Of a stretch of 64,000 nucleotides of DNA, positions 17,571 to 27,588 are shown in pieces. The notes under the pieces were generated by a model. The model ran no database searches, was not told the DNA's origin, and was given only the letters and a program-made list of their open reading frames with translations. A program made the translations under genes and the position numbers. Each line of letters starts with the position of its first letter. Positions within the stretch are counted from its first letter, which is position 1. Origin of the DNA: Desulfotalea sp. (GTDB lineage: Bacteria; Desulfobacterota; Desulfobulbia; Desulfobulbales; Desulfocapsaceae); the NCBI GenBank assembly GCA_002733995.1, contig NVXR01000038.1, positions 1 to 64,000 of the forward strand, given 5' to 3'.

Positions 17571-17609
17571 AAAAAGTCCGAATCATTACTAATGATTCGG
17601 ACTTTTTTT
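17571..17609 (+). terminator. Terminator of the moeA-AOR-moaD operon
   Basis: Seventeen-base-pair stem (17571-17587 with 17591-17607), 3-base loop, GC core GTCCG, A-run before and T-run after. A canonical intrinsic terminator 24 bases past the MoaD-like stop; it could also act in reverse. Confidence 0.93.
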
Positions 17610-17830
17610 ATTGGTCCACTGCTCCTTTGAACGAACAACAAGCATAGCAGTTTTGTTTTACAGGCAACAGCCAAGGTAAACTCTCTCGCCCAGGCAAAGC
17701 CTAGCTTGTTTTAACTGGCGATCTACTTTACTGTTACACCACCAGCGATTTTACAACATAATAAGACTGTGGCACTTACTTCCATGGGCCACTTTTTATT
17801 TTTAACTTCCACAACTATCAGCAAAACAAT

Positions 17831-18271
17831 ATGGCAAATTCTAGCGCCCCGCGCATGCATTCGGCGGAACATATACTCAATCAGGTCATGGTCAGGACAT
17901 TCGACTGCGGACGTTGCTTTAGCGCCCATGTGAACAGCAAAAAATCCAAGTGTGACTATCACTTCAACAGAGCCCTGACAGATAGCGAAATGCAAGACGT
18001 CGAAACAGCCGTCAACAGCGCCATTTCCGGAAACCTTGAGGTGAGCGACACAATGGTCTCCCTTGAAGAAGCTCAGCGAGACTTCAACCTGTCCCGTCTG
18101 CCCGAAGGAGTCGAAGGCGTCCGTATAGTGCGCATTGGCGACTTTGATTTCTGCCCCTGCATCGGCGCACATGTGAAAAATACGATTGAAATCGGTGCTT
18201 TCCGCATGACCTCCCAAGATTTCAAGGATGGCGTTCTTCGAATACGTTACAAACTCGGCACCCCGGAGTAG
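17831..18271 (+). CDS. alaX: AlaX-type tRNA-Ala editing protein
   Basis: 146 residues. Free-standing second-additional-domain homologue of alanyl/threonyl-tRNA synthetases, which deacylates mischarged tRNA. Both zinc half-sites are present: HSAEH (about residues 10-14) and CIGAH (about 109-113). No synthetase or C-Ala domain, so it is a compact trans-editing protein. The start has no good Shine-Dalgarno; upstream DNA offers no better one. It overlaps a long antisense frame that I judge spurious. Confidence 0.85.
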   Translation: MANSSAPRMHSAEHILNQVMVRTFDCGRCFSAHVNSKKSKCDYHFNRALTDSEMQDVETAVNSAISGNLEVSDTMVSLEEAQRDFNLSRLPEGVEGVRIVRIGDFDFCPCIGAHVKNTIEIGAFRMTSQDFKDGVLRIRYKLGTPE

Positions 18272-18281
18272 CAAAATAAAT

Positions 18282-18308
18282 GAAGGCGATATTTTTTACC
18301 ACGCCTTC
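18282..18308. terminator. Hairpin between convergent alaX and a phosphodiesterase gene
   Basis: Stem GAAGGCG (18282-18288) with CGCCTTC (18302-18308), 13-base AT-rich loop, followed by TTATAAT on plus and ATTTATTTT on minus. It may serve both convergent genes, but the T-runs are interrupted. Confidence 0.4.
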
Positions 18309-18316
18309 TTATAATG

Positions 18317-19162
18317 TCATACAGCCAGTTGCAACAACATTTCAGGCTCAAATGCCTCAGTTATTATCCGCCCTTTCCAGCTTGGATGGCTCGGTATTCC
18401 AAGACAATGTGCAAGGGTAGGAATGGTATCTATTACCCCCAAAGTCCGTTGTGAACCGGATTGTTCAAACATTATTTCACCGGCCCGAATACGTGGCCCA
18501 TTGATGATCCAGGGTACCGTCATCACCTCGGGTACACTCTGGGTGTGGCTATAACCAATACCACCATGATCACTCTCCAATAGTATTGTATAATCCTGAT
18601 ACATATCGTTTTCTTTTAAGGTGTTTAGCAAATGGCCAATCGCCTTATCCGCCCTTTCCAGAGAGAGACTGTACGCCAGAGAGCCAAAGCCTTTGGCGTG
18701 ACCAACCTCGTCTAGGCAGCCCAGATAAACAAAAGAAAAATCAGGGCTCTTTTTAATGATGTCCTCTGCTGCAAGCTCTGCCACCCGGAGATCACCCTCC
18801 TCTTCTGCAAGGTTGTTGATGTAGATGCTTGAGTCTAGAGCCCCTGGGGGCGACAGCTCACGTAAGTATTCCCAATTATAGTACATAGCTGTACTTTTCC
18901 TCTGTTTCTTAACCCACTCGATGATCCCCATTGCGGATTGAAGAACATTTGGCCTTGCACCATTGGTCAACACCCCATGCTCAACTGAATTCATGGAAGT
19001 AAAAATTGAAAAATGAACAGGCAAAGTGATTGATGGGGTAACCGTCTGAGCCCTCATCGTCCAAGCGCCTGTTAACATCAAATAATTAATATTGGGGGTT
19101 TTAGCAGCGCGTAATGTATCCACACGGCAACCGTCTATATGAAGCAAAATAACTTTACTCAT
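18317..19162 (-). CDS. Type I phosphodiesterase / nucleotide pyrophosphatase family protein
   Basis: 281 residues, alkaline-phosphatase superfamily. Metal and nucleophile motifs: LLHIDGCRVD at the N-terminus, the nucleophile region TVTPSITLPVHFS, LDEVGHAKG, and ESDHGGIGYSH followed by later His residues. No signal peptide, so probably cytoplasmic. A distant relative lies in the glycan locus at 39691-40911, and a glycosyltransferase gene lies next door. The substrate is not predictable. Confidence 0.8.
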   Translation of the reverse strand: MSKVILLHIDGCRVDTLRAAKTPNINYLMLTGAWTMRAQTVTPSITLPVHFSIFTSMNSVEHGVLTNGARPNVLQSAMGIIEWVKKQRKSTAMYYNWEYLRELSPPGALDSSIYINNLAEEEGDLRVAELAAEDIIKKSPDFSFVYLGCLDEVGHAKGFGSLAYSLSLERADKAIGHLLNTLKENDMYQDYTILLESDHGGIGYSHTQSVPEVMTVPWIINGPRIRAGEIMFEQSGSQRTLGVIDTIPTLAHCLGIPSHPSWKGRIITEAFEPEMLLQLAV

Positions 19163-19732
19163 GCCAAGAATTCTCCGTTTATATATTTATTATATGCAGG
19201 GCAACACAACCTTCTACCGAGCCTAGACCAGATAAAGCTACCTACGATCTACCAACCCATTAACAAGATGTTGTTGCCGAGTTTCCAATCGTTGTGTCCT
19301 CTTTTTAGCCTCTGTTTGTTCTATTATGATTTGGGTCGCATTATTATTTCGCAATGAGCATGTCCGGGAGTACGTGGCCCCTCAGCCGGCAGAAACAATG
19401 GACGCATTAGCAGCCTGTGCGACTAAGCGTGCGACTCCACGGACTAAGAAAGTGGTAAAAAGAGATGTTTTTTACGGAAAAAAAAGAAGCCTTTTAGGCT
19501 CGCTGGCGGTACAAGGAAGGGCGAATCTCCCATCGCTATGGACAAGGGGGACGCTTGACGACCTGTGAACGGAACAACAACGCCCACGAGCATTGCATTT
19601 TCAGCTAAGATATTGGTATATTTGCCCCAGGACCCAGGGATAAAATGCCCATTTTAATGGTGCTACCCGCTTACAACTGGGGCGACAACCAAAACATAAA
19701 CTTCAATTGATTTTAACTATTTAAAAGAGCAG
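19163..19732. other. Intergenic region, 570 bases
   Basis: No convincing gene. A weak minus-strand hairpin (AGCC/GGCT, 19488-19500) followed by a T8 run looks like a terminator but has no gene to serve. A 21-codon frame at 19645-19710 (ATG after AGGGA, product beginning MPILMVLPAYNWGD) precedes the glycosyltransferase and could be a leader peptide or a clipped glycosyltransferase start. An 80-codon frame at 19326-19568 shows no family features. Confidence 0.35.
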
Positions 19733-20794
19733 ATGCTGAACCTAAACATATTATGGTGGGGACGATCGGACATACACTACTCCCGCAATCGAGTTATTCG
19801 TAAATGTCTAGCACGCCTTGGCTGTTCATTCACCGATTTCAGGCCACTGCTCTCATCTCTTGGTGGAATTGAAGCTCAACTTCGCAGACTAAGCAGGCCT
19901 TCTCTTGTCTGGGTTCCCTGCTTTCGACAGCGGGATATGCAAGCCGCCCTGACCTGGAGTCGTAAACAGCAGGTTCCCCTGGTGTTTGATCCTCTTATCA
20001 GTGCATTCGACAAACAGATATTCGAGAGAAAGAAATTTTCTGCAGAAAGTAAACAAGGCATCAAGCTGCTTAACTGGGAGAAACAATTATTCCGCCAAGC
20101 AGACCTCGTCATTGGCGACACCAGAGAACACTGCAATTATTTTCATGGGACATTTGCCGTGGAAAGATCAAGGCTGGTCGATATACCTGTTGGTGCAGAA
20201 GAAAGCCTTTTTAAACCAGCAACGCCCCAAACTCAACCCACCACTCCCATCCGGATACTTTTTTATGGCAGTTACTTAGGTCTTCAAGGTCCCCAGTACA
20301 TCATAGAGGCCGCTAAGCACTACACGGGCCCTCCTGTACAATGGCAAATGATTGGTGCTGGGCCTCTTTTAGAGCAATGCAAGGAAGCAGCCCAAGGACT
20401 CAAAAACATTGCATTCCTTCCCTGGGTAGCCTATGAAGAGCTACCCAAATCCATTCAATCTGCAGACATTTTACTCGGTATATTTGGAACTTCAGCCAAG
20501 GCCCACCGGGTAATCCCCAATAAGGTGTACCAAACCCTGGCCTGTGGTAAACCACTGATAACCATGCATTCCCCCGCCTACCCTAGGGATTTGCTCTCCC
20601 ATTCAAACGCAGGTATCCACTGGGTACCTCCAGGAGATCCCAAGCAACTAGCCATAACTATAGCAAAACTTGCTACAGAGCCTTTGCAACTTCATGACAT
20701 GGGTAAACTGGCCCAGCAGACCTTTAGAAAATATTTTTCAGAGGCGGAGATAGAACAACGCCTGCACAAAGCACTCAAACATTTCTGCTCATAA
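19733..20794 (+). CDS. Glycosyltransferase family 4-like protein
   Basis: 353 residues, GT-B fold. The N-terminal half is poorly conserved. The C-terminal donor domain shows RILFYGSYLGLQGPQYIIEAA, MIGAGP, the FLPWVAYEELP loop and a PNKVYQTLACGKPLIT motif (equivalent of the EX7E region). No membrane segment. A monocistronic gene outside the main glycan locus, convergent with the hybrid kinase. Acceptor unknown. Confidence 0.82.
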   Translation: MLNLNILWWGRSDIHYSRNRVIRKCLARLGCSFTDFRPLLSSLGGIEAQLRRLSRPSLVWVPCFRQRDMQAALTWSRKQQVPLVFDPLISAFDKQIFERKKFSAESKQGIKLLNWEKQLFRQADLVIGDTREHCNYFHGTFAVERSRLVDIPVGAEESLFKPATPQTQPTTPIRILFYGSYLGLQGPQYIIEAAKHYTGPPVQWQMIGAGPLLEQCKEAAQGLKNIAFLPWVAYEELPKSIQSADILLGIFGTSAKAHRVIPNKVYQTLACGKPLITMHSPAYPRDLLSHSNAGIHWVPPGDPKQLAITIAKLATEPLQLHDMGKLAQQTFRKYFSEAEIEQRLHKALKHFCS

Positions 20795-20824
20795 AGGTAC
20801 TCCTCTGAAATAACGGAAAATCTC

Positions 20825-20846
20825 AGCACAGGTTAGTCCTTGTGCT
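20825..20846. terminator. Hairpin between convergent glycosyltransferase and kinase genes
   Basis: AGCACAGG (20825-20832) pairs with CCTTGTGCT (20838-20846) with a one-base bulge and 5-base loop. It lies in the 108-base gap between two convergent genes; no strong U-run on either side. Confidence 0.35.
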
Positions 20847-20902
20847 ACCATTTCCTGCAGTATTTTCTGAAGGCTACAGCCGTATCTTTTCGGTTACCAG
20901 GC

Positions 20903-23488
20903 TTACCCTTTTAGTGAATGAATAAGTGACGGAAATGCAGTCAATAATGTCTGCAGATTTCTGATATCAAAATTTTGCACGGCTTCATCAAGATCAACTA
21001 CAAATATTTTTAACACTGTAGCATGGTGATGTTGGGCAATAACGGCTAACCGCTCGGAGAAATCCGCCGCCACATCCATCTCCACAGTTCCCTCCATCTC
21101 TTGCCATATCGGCAGCATTTCGCCTTCAAGAGTAGTGATCAGACCTTCCAAGTCTTCAACCGGCTCAACAGTCATCGCCTGCTCATCTTCTAATAATAGG
21201 TCGTTATTATCTCCCTCCCTGTAGCTCCACCTGAGATGAAGGCCCAGTTCTCTAATAAGTTCATTTCTTTTAAAGGGTTTAAAGAGAAATCCGTCAAAGC
21301 CAATGTCCATAATTTTTGCCTTCTCTAGGACCGTCACAGAAGCAGTTAAGGCGACAATAGGAATATGTCGGGTGCGGGGGTCTGCTTTTATTCTTGACGT
21401 AGCTTCATAGCCATTCATCACCGGCATTCGGATGTCCATAAGTATCAGATCTGGAAGCAATGCCAGGGCCTCGGCCACCCCCTCCTCCCCGTCTACCGCG
21501 GCAAAAACTTGCACGGGTAAGTCATGTAAAGATTCCCGGACAAGATCACGATTAGAGGCAATATCATCAACAATGAGAAGCCGTGCAGGATCAAAACTAA
21601 TTACTTCAGGATTACGTTTTTCTTCACTCTCGACCCTCTGTTGTTGACTGTAAAATAGAGAAACATCGTTGAAAATAACTGTAAAAGTAGACCCAACCCC
21701 ATGTTCACTTTCCAGCTCAATCCTACCATCCATCATCTCAACCAACCTCTGGCATATGGTTAGCCCTAAGCCTGTGCCTCCAAACTTACGAGTACTCTGA
21801 TTATCCTGTTGTCTGAACGATTCAAAAACATGCTTTTGCTCTTTTTCAGGTATTCCCATTCCTGTATCTGCAACATATATTTTCACCTCTCCCAACCCTT
21901 TAGGGTCATCGCAAACAGTATGAGAAACAGCGAGTTTTATGTAACCCTGAGATGTAAACTTAACTGCATTACCCACAAGATTTACCAGTATCTGCCTGAG
22001 TCTTATCTCATCTAGCAGCAGAGCAGAGGGAAAATCTACTGGAATAGCAATCCGAAGAACCAGGTTTTTCTCAGTTAAGGCAACCTCAAACATCTGTTCT
22101 ATTTCCTTAAAAAGTAACCTCAGATCAAACTGTTCATACTGCAAATCCAGACGCCCGGCCTCAATTTTTGAAAGATCAAGGATGTCATTGATAATTGTCA
22201 TTAGGCTCTTTCCGGCACTTTGAATAGACTCCAGATACTTTTGAGACCTCTTGCCAGAAACCAGCGGCAGCAGCAGATCACTAAAACCAAGGACGGCATT
22301 CATAGGAGTCCTGATCTCATGACTCATATTTGCCAGGAATTCACTCTTGGCTCTATTTGCATCCTCCGCATCATCCACAGCCTTTGCCAGTTCAAGCTCA
22401 ACTCTTTTCCTCTCATCAAGTTCATTTTTGAGCTCACGTGTTCTTTCCCGAACTTTCTTTTCCAAACCATCACGCGCTTCTTGAAGTTTCTCATCTCTTG
22501 AGAACACATGATCCGCCATTCTATTGAAATCGCATGCTAAAAGTGACATTTCTTTCAAAGGTTGACCAGACTCTATCCTCACGCCAGCATAATCATCCGC
22601 GAGCATTTTAGTCTTTTCACGGAAACTGTATAGAGGTACTACAAAATATCTTCTTGCTAAAAAAAACACTATTAAGGAGCCAACGAGTGTTAGGCCTGAT
22701 ATTATTAAAGAAAGTCTAAACAATAATTGCTGACTTCGTCGTTCCTGCTCTGTCCAATCCCAACGAAAACGCATGATTATTTCAGCTCTCCCCAAGAGGT
22801 AGTCATCCCCTGGGAGCGTCAGATCGGAACCAAAAAAGGCGATGATATTGTCCCCAGAAATAAGTTCAAGGCGACCACTCCCCATTCCTGCTGACAATTC
22901 CTGATCACTTTCAAGCGCCATAATCGGAATTTCACAAACCAATATTCCTTCAGGCATACCGTTAAAAAGCACGGGCACAGCAAGCCTCCAAAGATAATGT
23001 CCCTGCAACCTGCCAACACTCACAAAATCATTTGCTTTCCCGGCAATAAGCTCAGCAACCCAGCTCTCATACGTATAATCAAGCCATTTATCTGGAAAAG
23101 TTGAATGAATGAGCCCTCCCTGGTAATCAAGGAGTGAGAAATGGCTCTCCCCACCAAGCATAGCGAGATCACCCATAAAATCCGTCACATTAGCCAAGTT
23201 GCTTTCGGGATTCATAACACCTTGCTTCAGTACGGGAAACTTCGCATAATCCTTCAAGATTGCCAGTCGGTGATCCAAAAATGTAGCTATTGATTTTTCA
23301 ACTACATGAATTTGATGCTCAACAAACATCTGCTGTTCATACTCATTTAAAGCTCTTACTCCCAGGTAGGCAGAACCTGAAACGGCAAGGGTGATGACGA
23401 TGGCGACAATAAGTGAAAAGAAAACCAGTGCCATGGTCACAGAAATAATTCCCTCAGTAGGAGGTGCTGAATCTGAAGCCTTAACCAT
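20903..23488 (-). CDS. Hybrid sensor histidine kinase / response regulator
   Basis: 861 residues. Membrane helix about 18-42, periplasmic sensor about 45-255, second helix about 262-285, HAMP, coiled coil (about 335-385), HisKA with SHEIRTPMN (His near 390), HATPase with NLVGNAVKFT, DTGMGIPE and GGTGLGL, then a receiver (about 635-755) with phospho-acceptor in LILMDIRMPVMNG. The last 100 residues are not a recognisable Hpt (no HxxKG). Five bases after a periplasmic binding protein gene, which probably supplies its ligand signal. Confidence 0.93.
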   Translation of the reverse strand: MVKASDSAPPTEGIISVTMALVFFSLIVAIVITLAVSGSAYLGVRALNEYEQQMFVEHQIHVVEKSIATFLDHRLAILKDYAKFPVLKQGVMNPESNLANVTDFMGDLAMLGGESHFSLLDYQGGLIHSTFPDKWLDYTYESWVAELIAGKANDFVSVGRLQGHYLWRLAVPVLFNGMPEGILVCEIPIMALESDQELSAGMGSGRLELISGDNIIAFFGSDLTLPGDDYLLGRAEIIMRFRWDWTEQERRSQQLLFRLSLIISGLTLVGSLIVFFLARRYFVVPLYSFREKTKMLADDYAGVRIESGQPLKEMSLLACDFNRMADHVFSRDEKLQEARDGLEKKVRERTRELKNELDERKRVELELAKAVDDAEDANRAKSEFLANMSHEIRTPMNAVLGFSDLLLPLVSGKRSQKYLESIQSAGKSLMTIINDILDLSKIEAGRLDLQYEQFDLRLLFKEIEQMFEVALTEKNLVLRIAIPVDFPSALLLDEIRLRQILVNLVGNAVKFTSQGYIKLAVSHTVCDDPKGLGEVKIYVADTGMGIPEKEQKHVFESFRQQDNQSTRKFGGTGLGLTICQRLVEMMDGRIELESEHGVGSTFTVIFNDVSLFYSQQQRVESEEKRNPEVISFDPARLLIVDDIASNRDLVRESLHDLPVQVFAAVDGEEGVAEALALLPDLILMDIRMPVMNGYEATSRIKADPRTRHIPIVALTASVTVLEKAKIMDIGFDGFLFKPFKRNELIRELGLHLRWSYREGDNNDLLLEDEQAMTVEPVEDLEGLITTLEGEMLPIWQEMEGTVEMDVAADFSERLAVIAQHHHATVLKIFVVDLDEAVQNFDIRNLQTLLTAFPSLIHSLKG

Positions 23489-23493
23489 AAGAA

Positions 23494-24735
23494 TTATTCA
23501 CCCACGTTGAGCAATAGTATCTCGTCATTTTCACCATAACGAGCCATAGTGAAATCTTCCACAGAGAGAGCTTCATGGGAATCGGGGTGCTCCAAATCAA
23601 ATTTGCCAAAGGGTTTATTGTAAATTTTAATTAATCCCTTTACCGGAGTCTTCAGTTCCTCTAAGGCATTGCGAACATTTTCCCTGTCCTCAATAATATC
23701 TCCGCTCAACCCTGCCTGTAGCACAGCTGCAATTAAAATCTTTGTCAGATCGTAGCCATGCACAAACCCCGCAGGTGCTTTTATATCAGTTGCTTTGTTG
23801 ATCAAATCCGGAAAAACCGTTGAGGCCTGTTTTAACACCTGTCTTCCAAAAAGATTATCCGGCATGGAAACAAAAGAAAAACTGGTTTGTAGAAATGTGA
23901 GATCAATCTTCTCTCGAAGGGCAAGCCCAATAACCTGGGGAAAATCCCCGCCCGTAATGCCCCAATGACTGACAATCGGCATTTTTTTACTACCTGACAA
24001 CTCTGCCATGGCTCTTGCAAATATTTTCCCTTCCGGGGAATTGCCCACAAACAGTATAGAATCAGCACCTGTTCCTGCAATTTGCCTCAACAAAATCCTG
24101 GCAGAACTCTCTTTCAGCCCCCAATTGAACCAAAAGATACCAGTAGGAGCCAGATCATTTTCTGCCAGAGCCCTACCCATAGTTTTTTTATTTGACCGCC
24201 CCCAGCCAGTTTGCTCTAGTAAAAGCGCAGGCTTTTTCAAGCCTCTCACATTTATGAGGTGATTAACCAAAACAGAACCAGCCTTTGAATCATCAACAGA
24301 GAGACGAAAGATCCAGTTCTTTCCATTGGCATAACGAGTTATCGGTCCTGCGGCCGCCCAGGGATCGAGAAGGAGTATGCCCTGTTCATTAATAAATGTT
24401 CTATTGGCAAGAAGTGGTGGTGAATGCAAGCCAGCAAACAATGCCAGAGCCTGATCGTCGGCCAAAAACTGTTTTAGATTATCCAGACTGCGACGGGAAT
24501 TACCATGATGATCTCGTTTTAAGAGCACGACTCTCCGACCGACAATCTTATTGTCAACCTCACTTAGCGCGGTGAGTATCCCCTGTTCTATAGATAAACT
24601 GGATGTTGAGGCGTTGGTTAAATCCGCATCGAGATAGAAATGAATAGGTTCGTTTTGAGCATGGGCCATGGAAGCCCATATCATACAGATTGTCAGAAAA
24701 ATACTACCCGGTAAACATCTAGCTGTAGTTGTCAT
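23494..24735 (-). CDS. Periplasmic ligand-binding protein (branched-chain amino acid receptor type)
   Basis: About 413 residues from ATG 24735 (GAGGT upstream); a longer frame to 24774 exists but lacks a Shine-Dalgarno. The signal peptide ends SMAHAQ near residue 27. The body is a Peripla_BP_6-like two-lobe fold (ALFAGLHSPPLLANR, WAAAGPITRYANGKNWIFRLSVDD). No permease or ATPase gene is nearby; instead it precedes a membrane hybrid kinase by 5 bases, arguing for a sensory rather than transport role (inference). Confidence 0.85.
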   Translation of the reverse strand: MTTTARCLPGSIFLTICMIWASMAHAQNEPIHFYLDADLTNASTSSLSIEQGILTALSEVDNKIVGRRVVLLKRDHHGNSRRSLDNLKQFLADDQALALFAGLHSPPLLANRTFINEQGILLLDPWAAAGPITRYANGKNWIFRLSVDDSKAGSVLVNHLINVRGLKKPALLLEQTGWGRSNKKTMGRALAENDLAPTGIFWFNWGLKESSARILLRQIAGTGADSILFVGNSPEGKIFARAMAELSGSKKMPIVSHWGITGGDFPQVIGLALREKIDLTFLQTSFSFVSMPDNLFGRQVLKQASTVFPDLINKATDIKAPAGFVHGYDLTKILIAAVLQAGLSGDIIEDRENVRNALEELKTPVKGLIKIYNKPFGKFDLEHPDSHEALSVEDFTMARYGENDEILLLNVGE

Positions 24736-24825
24736 TACGAGGTTACCTCTTGGGCTGATGGGTGAACAAAACACTGTTCTGCAATCGCAATAAAATTAAT
24801 TTATTACAATTAAATTATCAGCTTA

Positions 24826-26061
24826 TCACCCAATTTTAACGACTGCGCAGGTGAAATCATCCTGCAGTTTTTCTCTAGTGGTAAAATCAGCTATGGTGTT
24901 GCGTAATTTCTCTACCAACAGTACGGGTTCAATGAAACTGTTGGTCTCGACAAATTTTACAAAACCATCCAGACCAAACATTTCTCCCTGGGGGGAAAGT
25001 GCTTCGGTAATGCCATCCGAATACAAAATAATGAGGTCATTCTTCTGAAAGAGGTACGATCGCTCCACAAACTGTTCATTTTCAGTAAAACCTATTGGTG
25101 AATTGTCCCCCTTCAGAAAAGAGCAGATGCCAGATTCTGCTTTATAATGCAAGATGGGTGGATGGCCGCAATCTACGCAAGTAAGCAATCGTTTATCGAG
25201 ATCAAACCGGGCATAAACTACAGTTGCAAAGTAGTCCAACTGAATGAGACGCCCAGCAATAGCGGCATGAACATTTTGAGCAAGTTCGGCCGGAGAAACA
25301 ATGGACTGCACTTCACCTCCCGCGCCCCGGCAGAGCGCCCGAAGGAAATGCTGTTTTGTTCCGGCACCGACAAGGGCGGCATCAACACCTTTACCCATCA
25401 CGTCACCGACCATGAGATCAAAACAATCAGGATGCAAGTCAATAATCTCATAGAAATCGCCTCCTAAATGTTCGGCCGACTCCCCAAGAACCGCAATAGT
25501 CACCCCTGTCAATTGTTCGGGCACCTGTCCGCGGAGGAGGTCCGCTTCAATTCGTGATTCAACCTCCCTTGCCTTTGTATTCGCCTTCCCCAGTGCGAAT
25601 TCTGCTTTTTTTTGTTCAATCAAAGCTTTATTTAAGGAACTGTTCCTCCTTTTTAACTTTTCCAGCAACTCTCGGCGGTCAAGATTGAGCAGGTAATAAT
25701 CGATAGCATCCCTAACCGTTTTACGAAATTCTCCTGGCTCAAGAGGCTTGGTAATATAGCGGTAAATTTCACCCGTGTTAATTGCAGGAATAATCTGCCC
25801 CACATGGATAAAACCACTCAAAACGAGACGCACTGTGTCCGGATATTTTGTTTTCACCAGCTGTAGCAAAGCGAGACCGTCCATCTCCGGCATCTTCATA
25901 TCGCTGACGATTACATGTACAGACTCGGAATTCATAATCTCCAAAGCCTTGGCACCGCTATCAACGTAACGCTTCTGGTAAGGTTCTTTTATCAAATTAC
26001 GCTCCAAGGCTTTTAACACCCTCGACTCATCATCTACAAAAAGAACAGTTATATCTTGCAT
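24826..26061 (-). CDS. Response regulator with SpoIIE/PP2C-type phosphatase domain
   Basis: 411 residues. Receiver domain 1-120 with phospho-acceptor in VIVSDMKMPEMDG, a coiled-coil linker (about 130-175), then a SpoIIE-type PP2C domain (about 180-410) with metal motifs GGDFYEI, GDVMGKG and DDFTCAVV. Such RsbU-like regulators dephosphorylate STAS proteins in partner-switching; a STAS/HATPase pair lies at 36006-36758. It overlaps the upstream REC-kinase by 13 bases, implying coupled expression. Confidence 0.92.
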   Translation of the reverse strand: MQDITVLFVDDESRVLKALERNLIKEPYQKRYVDSGAKALEIMNSESVHVIVSDMKMPEMDGLALLQLVKTKYPDTVRLVLSGFIHVGQIIPAINTGEIYRYITKPLEPGEFRKTVRDAIDYYLLNLDRRELLEKLKRRNSSLNKALIEQKKAEFALGKANTKAREVESRIEADLLRGQVPEQLTGVTIAVLGESAEHLGGDFYEIIDLHPDCFDLMVGDVMGKGVDAALVGAGTKQHFLRALCRGAGGEVQSIVSPAELAQNVHAAIAGRLIQLDYFATVVYARFDLDKRLLTCVDCGHPPILHYKAESGICSFLKGDNSPIGFTENEQFVERSYLFQKNDLIILYSDGITEALSPQGEMFGLDGFVKFVETNSFIEPVLLVEKLRNTIADFTTREKLQDDFTCAVVKIG

Positions 26062-27401
26062 ACAGTACCCCCAGACCGTTTATAGGTTTTGCCTATCAAC
26101 TCCTGCTGCAGTAGAGGTATTCTAATAATGAAAATCGTCCCTCCTCCTTCTGCATCCTGCACAACAAAATCTCCAGAGTGTTTATTTACAATAATATCAT
26201 AAGAAATACTAAGACCTAAGCCTGTGCCTTTGCCAACGTCCTTGGTTGTAAAAAAAGGCTCAAAAATCCGCATCTTTATCCCATCAGGAACCCCAGGACC
26301 ATCATCTTGTATCTCACAACAAACGGTCGTATCTTGCATATAGGTCTTGATCTGTATTTTTCCCTTAGACGCTCTCTTCTGACCCTTTATTGCATGAGCT
26401 GCGTTCACAACCAGATTCACTAGAACTTCATTTATTTGCTGGGGAATACAAATGAGAGGCTCTATGTTCCCCAACTCAGTCTCCACCTCGCAATGGTATT
26501 TGTATTCGTTTCTGGTAATCACGAGAGTATCCTCGATAGCGCGGTTCAAATCAGATGTCGTCTTTTCTTCAGCTTGCTCCGACCTGGAAAAATTACCCAG
26601 ACTGGTAATTATCCAGGTAATGCGTTTAAAGCCCTCGCGACTCTCAGCAAATAAGGCTTCAATATCACCTAAGACAAAATCCACATGGGCTCTCTTTTCA
26701 TCCTCATGCAACAGTTCCAGATCAGCCAAGTCCCCACCGGCCAGATCCTGTTTTTCTATAAGTCTACGATAGCCAACAAAGATGTGAAAAAAGTCATTTA
26801 TATTTTCCTCAAGAGTCGTAAAATTTGTATATACAAAATTAATGGGATTATTTAACTCATGCGCCAAGCCAGCCGCCAACTGTCCTATTGACGCCATCTT
26901 TTCCTGCAGTACGAGCTGCAGCTGAAGTTTTCGTAGATTTTCTGTACGCTCTACAACCTTTTGTTCCAAATTTTCATTTATCTCCTTCAGGGCCTTCCTA
27001 CTTTTTCGAAGTTCAGCTTCAACCTGTAGACGGTCGACAACCGCCCTGACCCTTGCGAGGACCTCTTCTTTTAGAAATGGCTTAGTGATATAATCATGAC
27101 CGCCAGCCCTAAAACCACGCATTTTATCTTCGCTATCAGACAGGGCAGTAATAAACAAAACAGGGATCTGTCTTGACCTCTCATTTGCTTTAATCCGCTC
27201 ACAAACTTCGATACCATCCATCCCTGGCATCATCACATCAAGAAGCACAATATCAGGATGTTTTTTAGCGATGTAATCGAGTGCCTGTTGACCATCCTGA
27301 GATACCGCAACACTAAAATTTTCCTGTTTGAGTAAATGCCCAAGTACCTGTAAATTATTTGGGTTATCATCCACAATAAGGATACTGGTTTTATCAGACA
27401 T
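26049..27401 (-). CDS. Response regulator-histidine kinase hybrid (REC-HisKA-HATPase)
   Basis: 450 residues, no membrane segment. N-terminal receiver (5-120, acceptor in IVLLDVMMPGMDG), coiled coil (125-170), HisKA with LAHELNNPINF (His near 183), HATPase with NLVVNAAHAIKG, DDGPGVPDG and GKGTGLGLS. Soluble REC-first kinases usually receive phosphate from a partner and relay it; the hybrid kinase three genes downstream and the REC-PP2C immediately downstream are the obvious partners. First gene of the signalling operon 27401-20903. Confidence 0.92.
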   Translation of the reverse strand: MSDKTSILIVDDNPNNLQVLGHLLKQENFSVAVSQDGQQALDYIAKKHPDIVLLDVMMPGMDGIEVCERIKANERSRQIPVLFITALSDSEDKMRGFRAGGHDYITKPFLKEEVLARVRAVVDRLQVEAELRKSRKALKEINENLEQKVVERTENLRKLQLQLVLQEKMASIGQLAAGLAHELNNPINFVYTNFTTLEENINDFFHIFVGYRRLIEKQDLAGGDLADLELLHEDEKRAHVDFVLGDIEALFAESREGFKRITWIITSLGNFSRSEQAEEKTTSDLNRAIEDTLVITRNEYKYHCEVETELGNIEPLICIPQQINEVLVNLVVNAAHAIKGQKRASKGKIQIKTYMQDTTVCCEIQDDGPGVPDGIKMRIFEPFFTTKDVGKGTGLGLSISYDIIVNKHSGDFVVQDAEGGGTIFIIRIPLLQQELIGKTYKRSGGTVCKI

Positions 27402-27588
27402 GTTTCTCTTACCTTAAAGCAATGCAATATTTAATGAGAGATTTGGCACTAGATTTTCCAACAATCATTTTTATTTTATGATATTGAACCCTAAAAACAT
27501 AACAAAAAGTATCAGCACAGAAGAACCAAGCTTTTGTCTCTGTTCTAGCACGGGCTTGGCCTCTAAAAAGGTTAGCGTTAACAGAGCA

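Noticed and set aside
17723..18274. 183-codon minus-strand frame across alaX
   Set aside because: The plus strand encodes intact AlaX zinc motifs (HSAEH, CIGAH); the antisense product has no family features and no Shine-Dalgarno.
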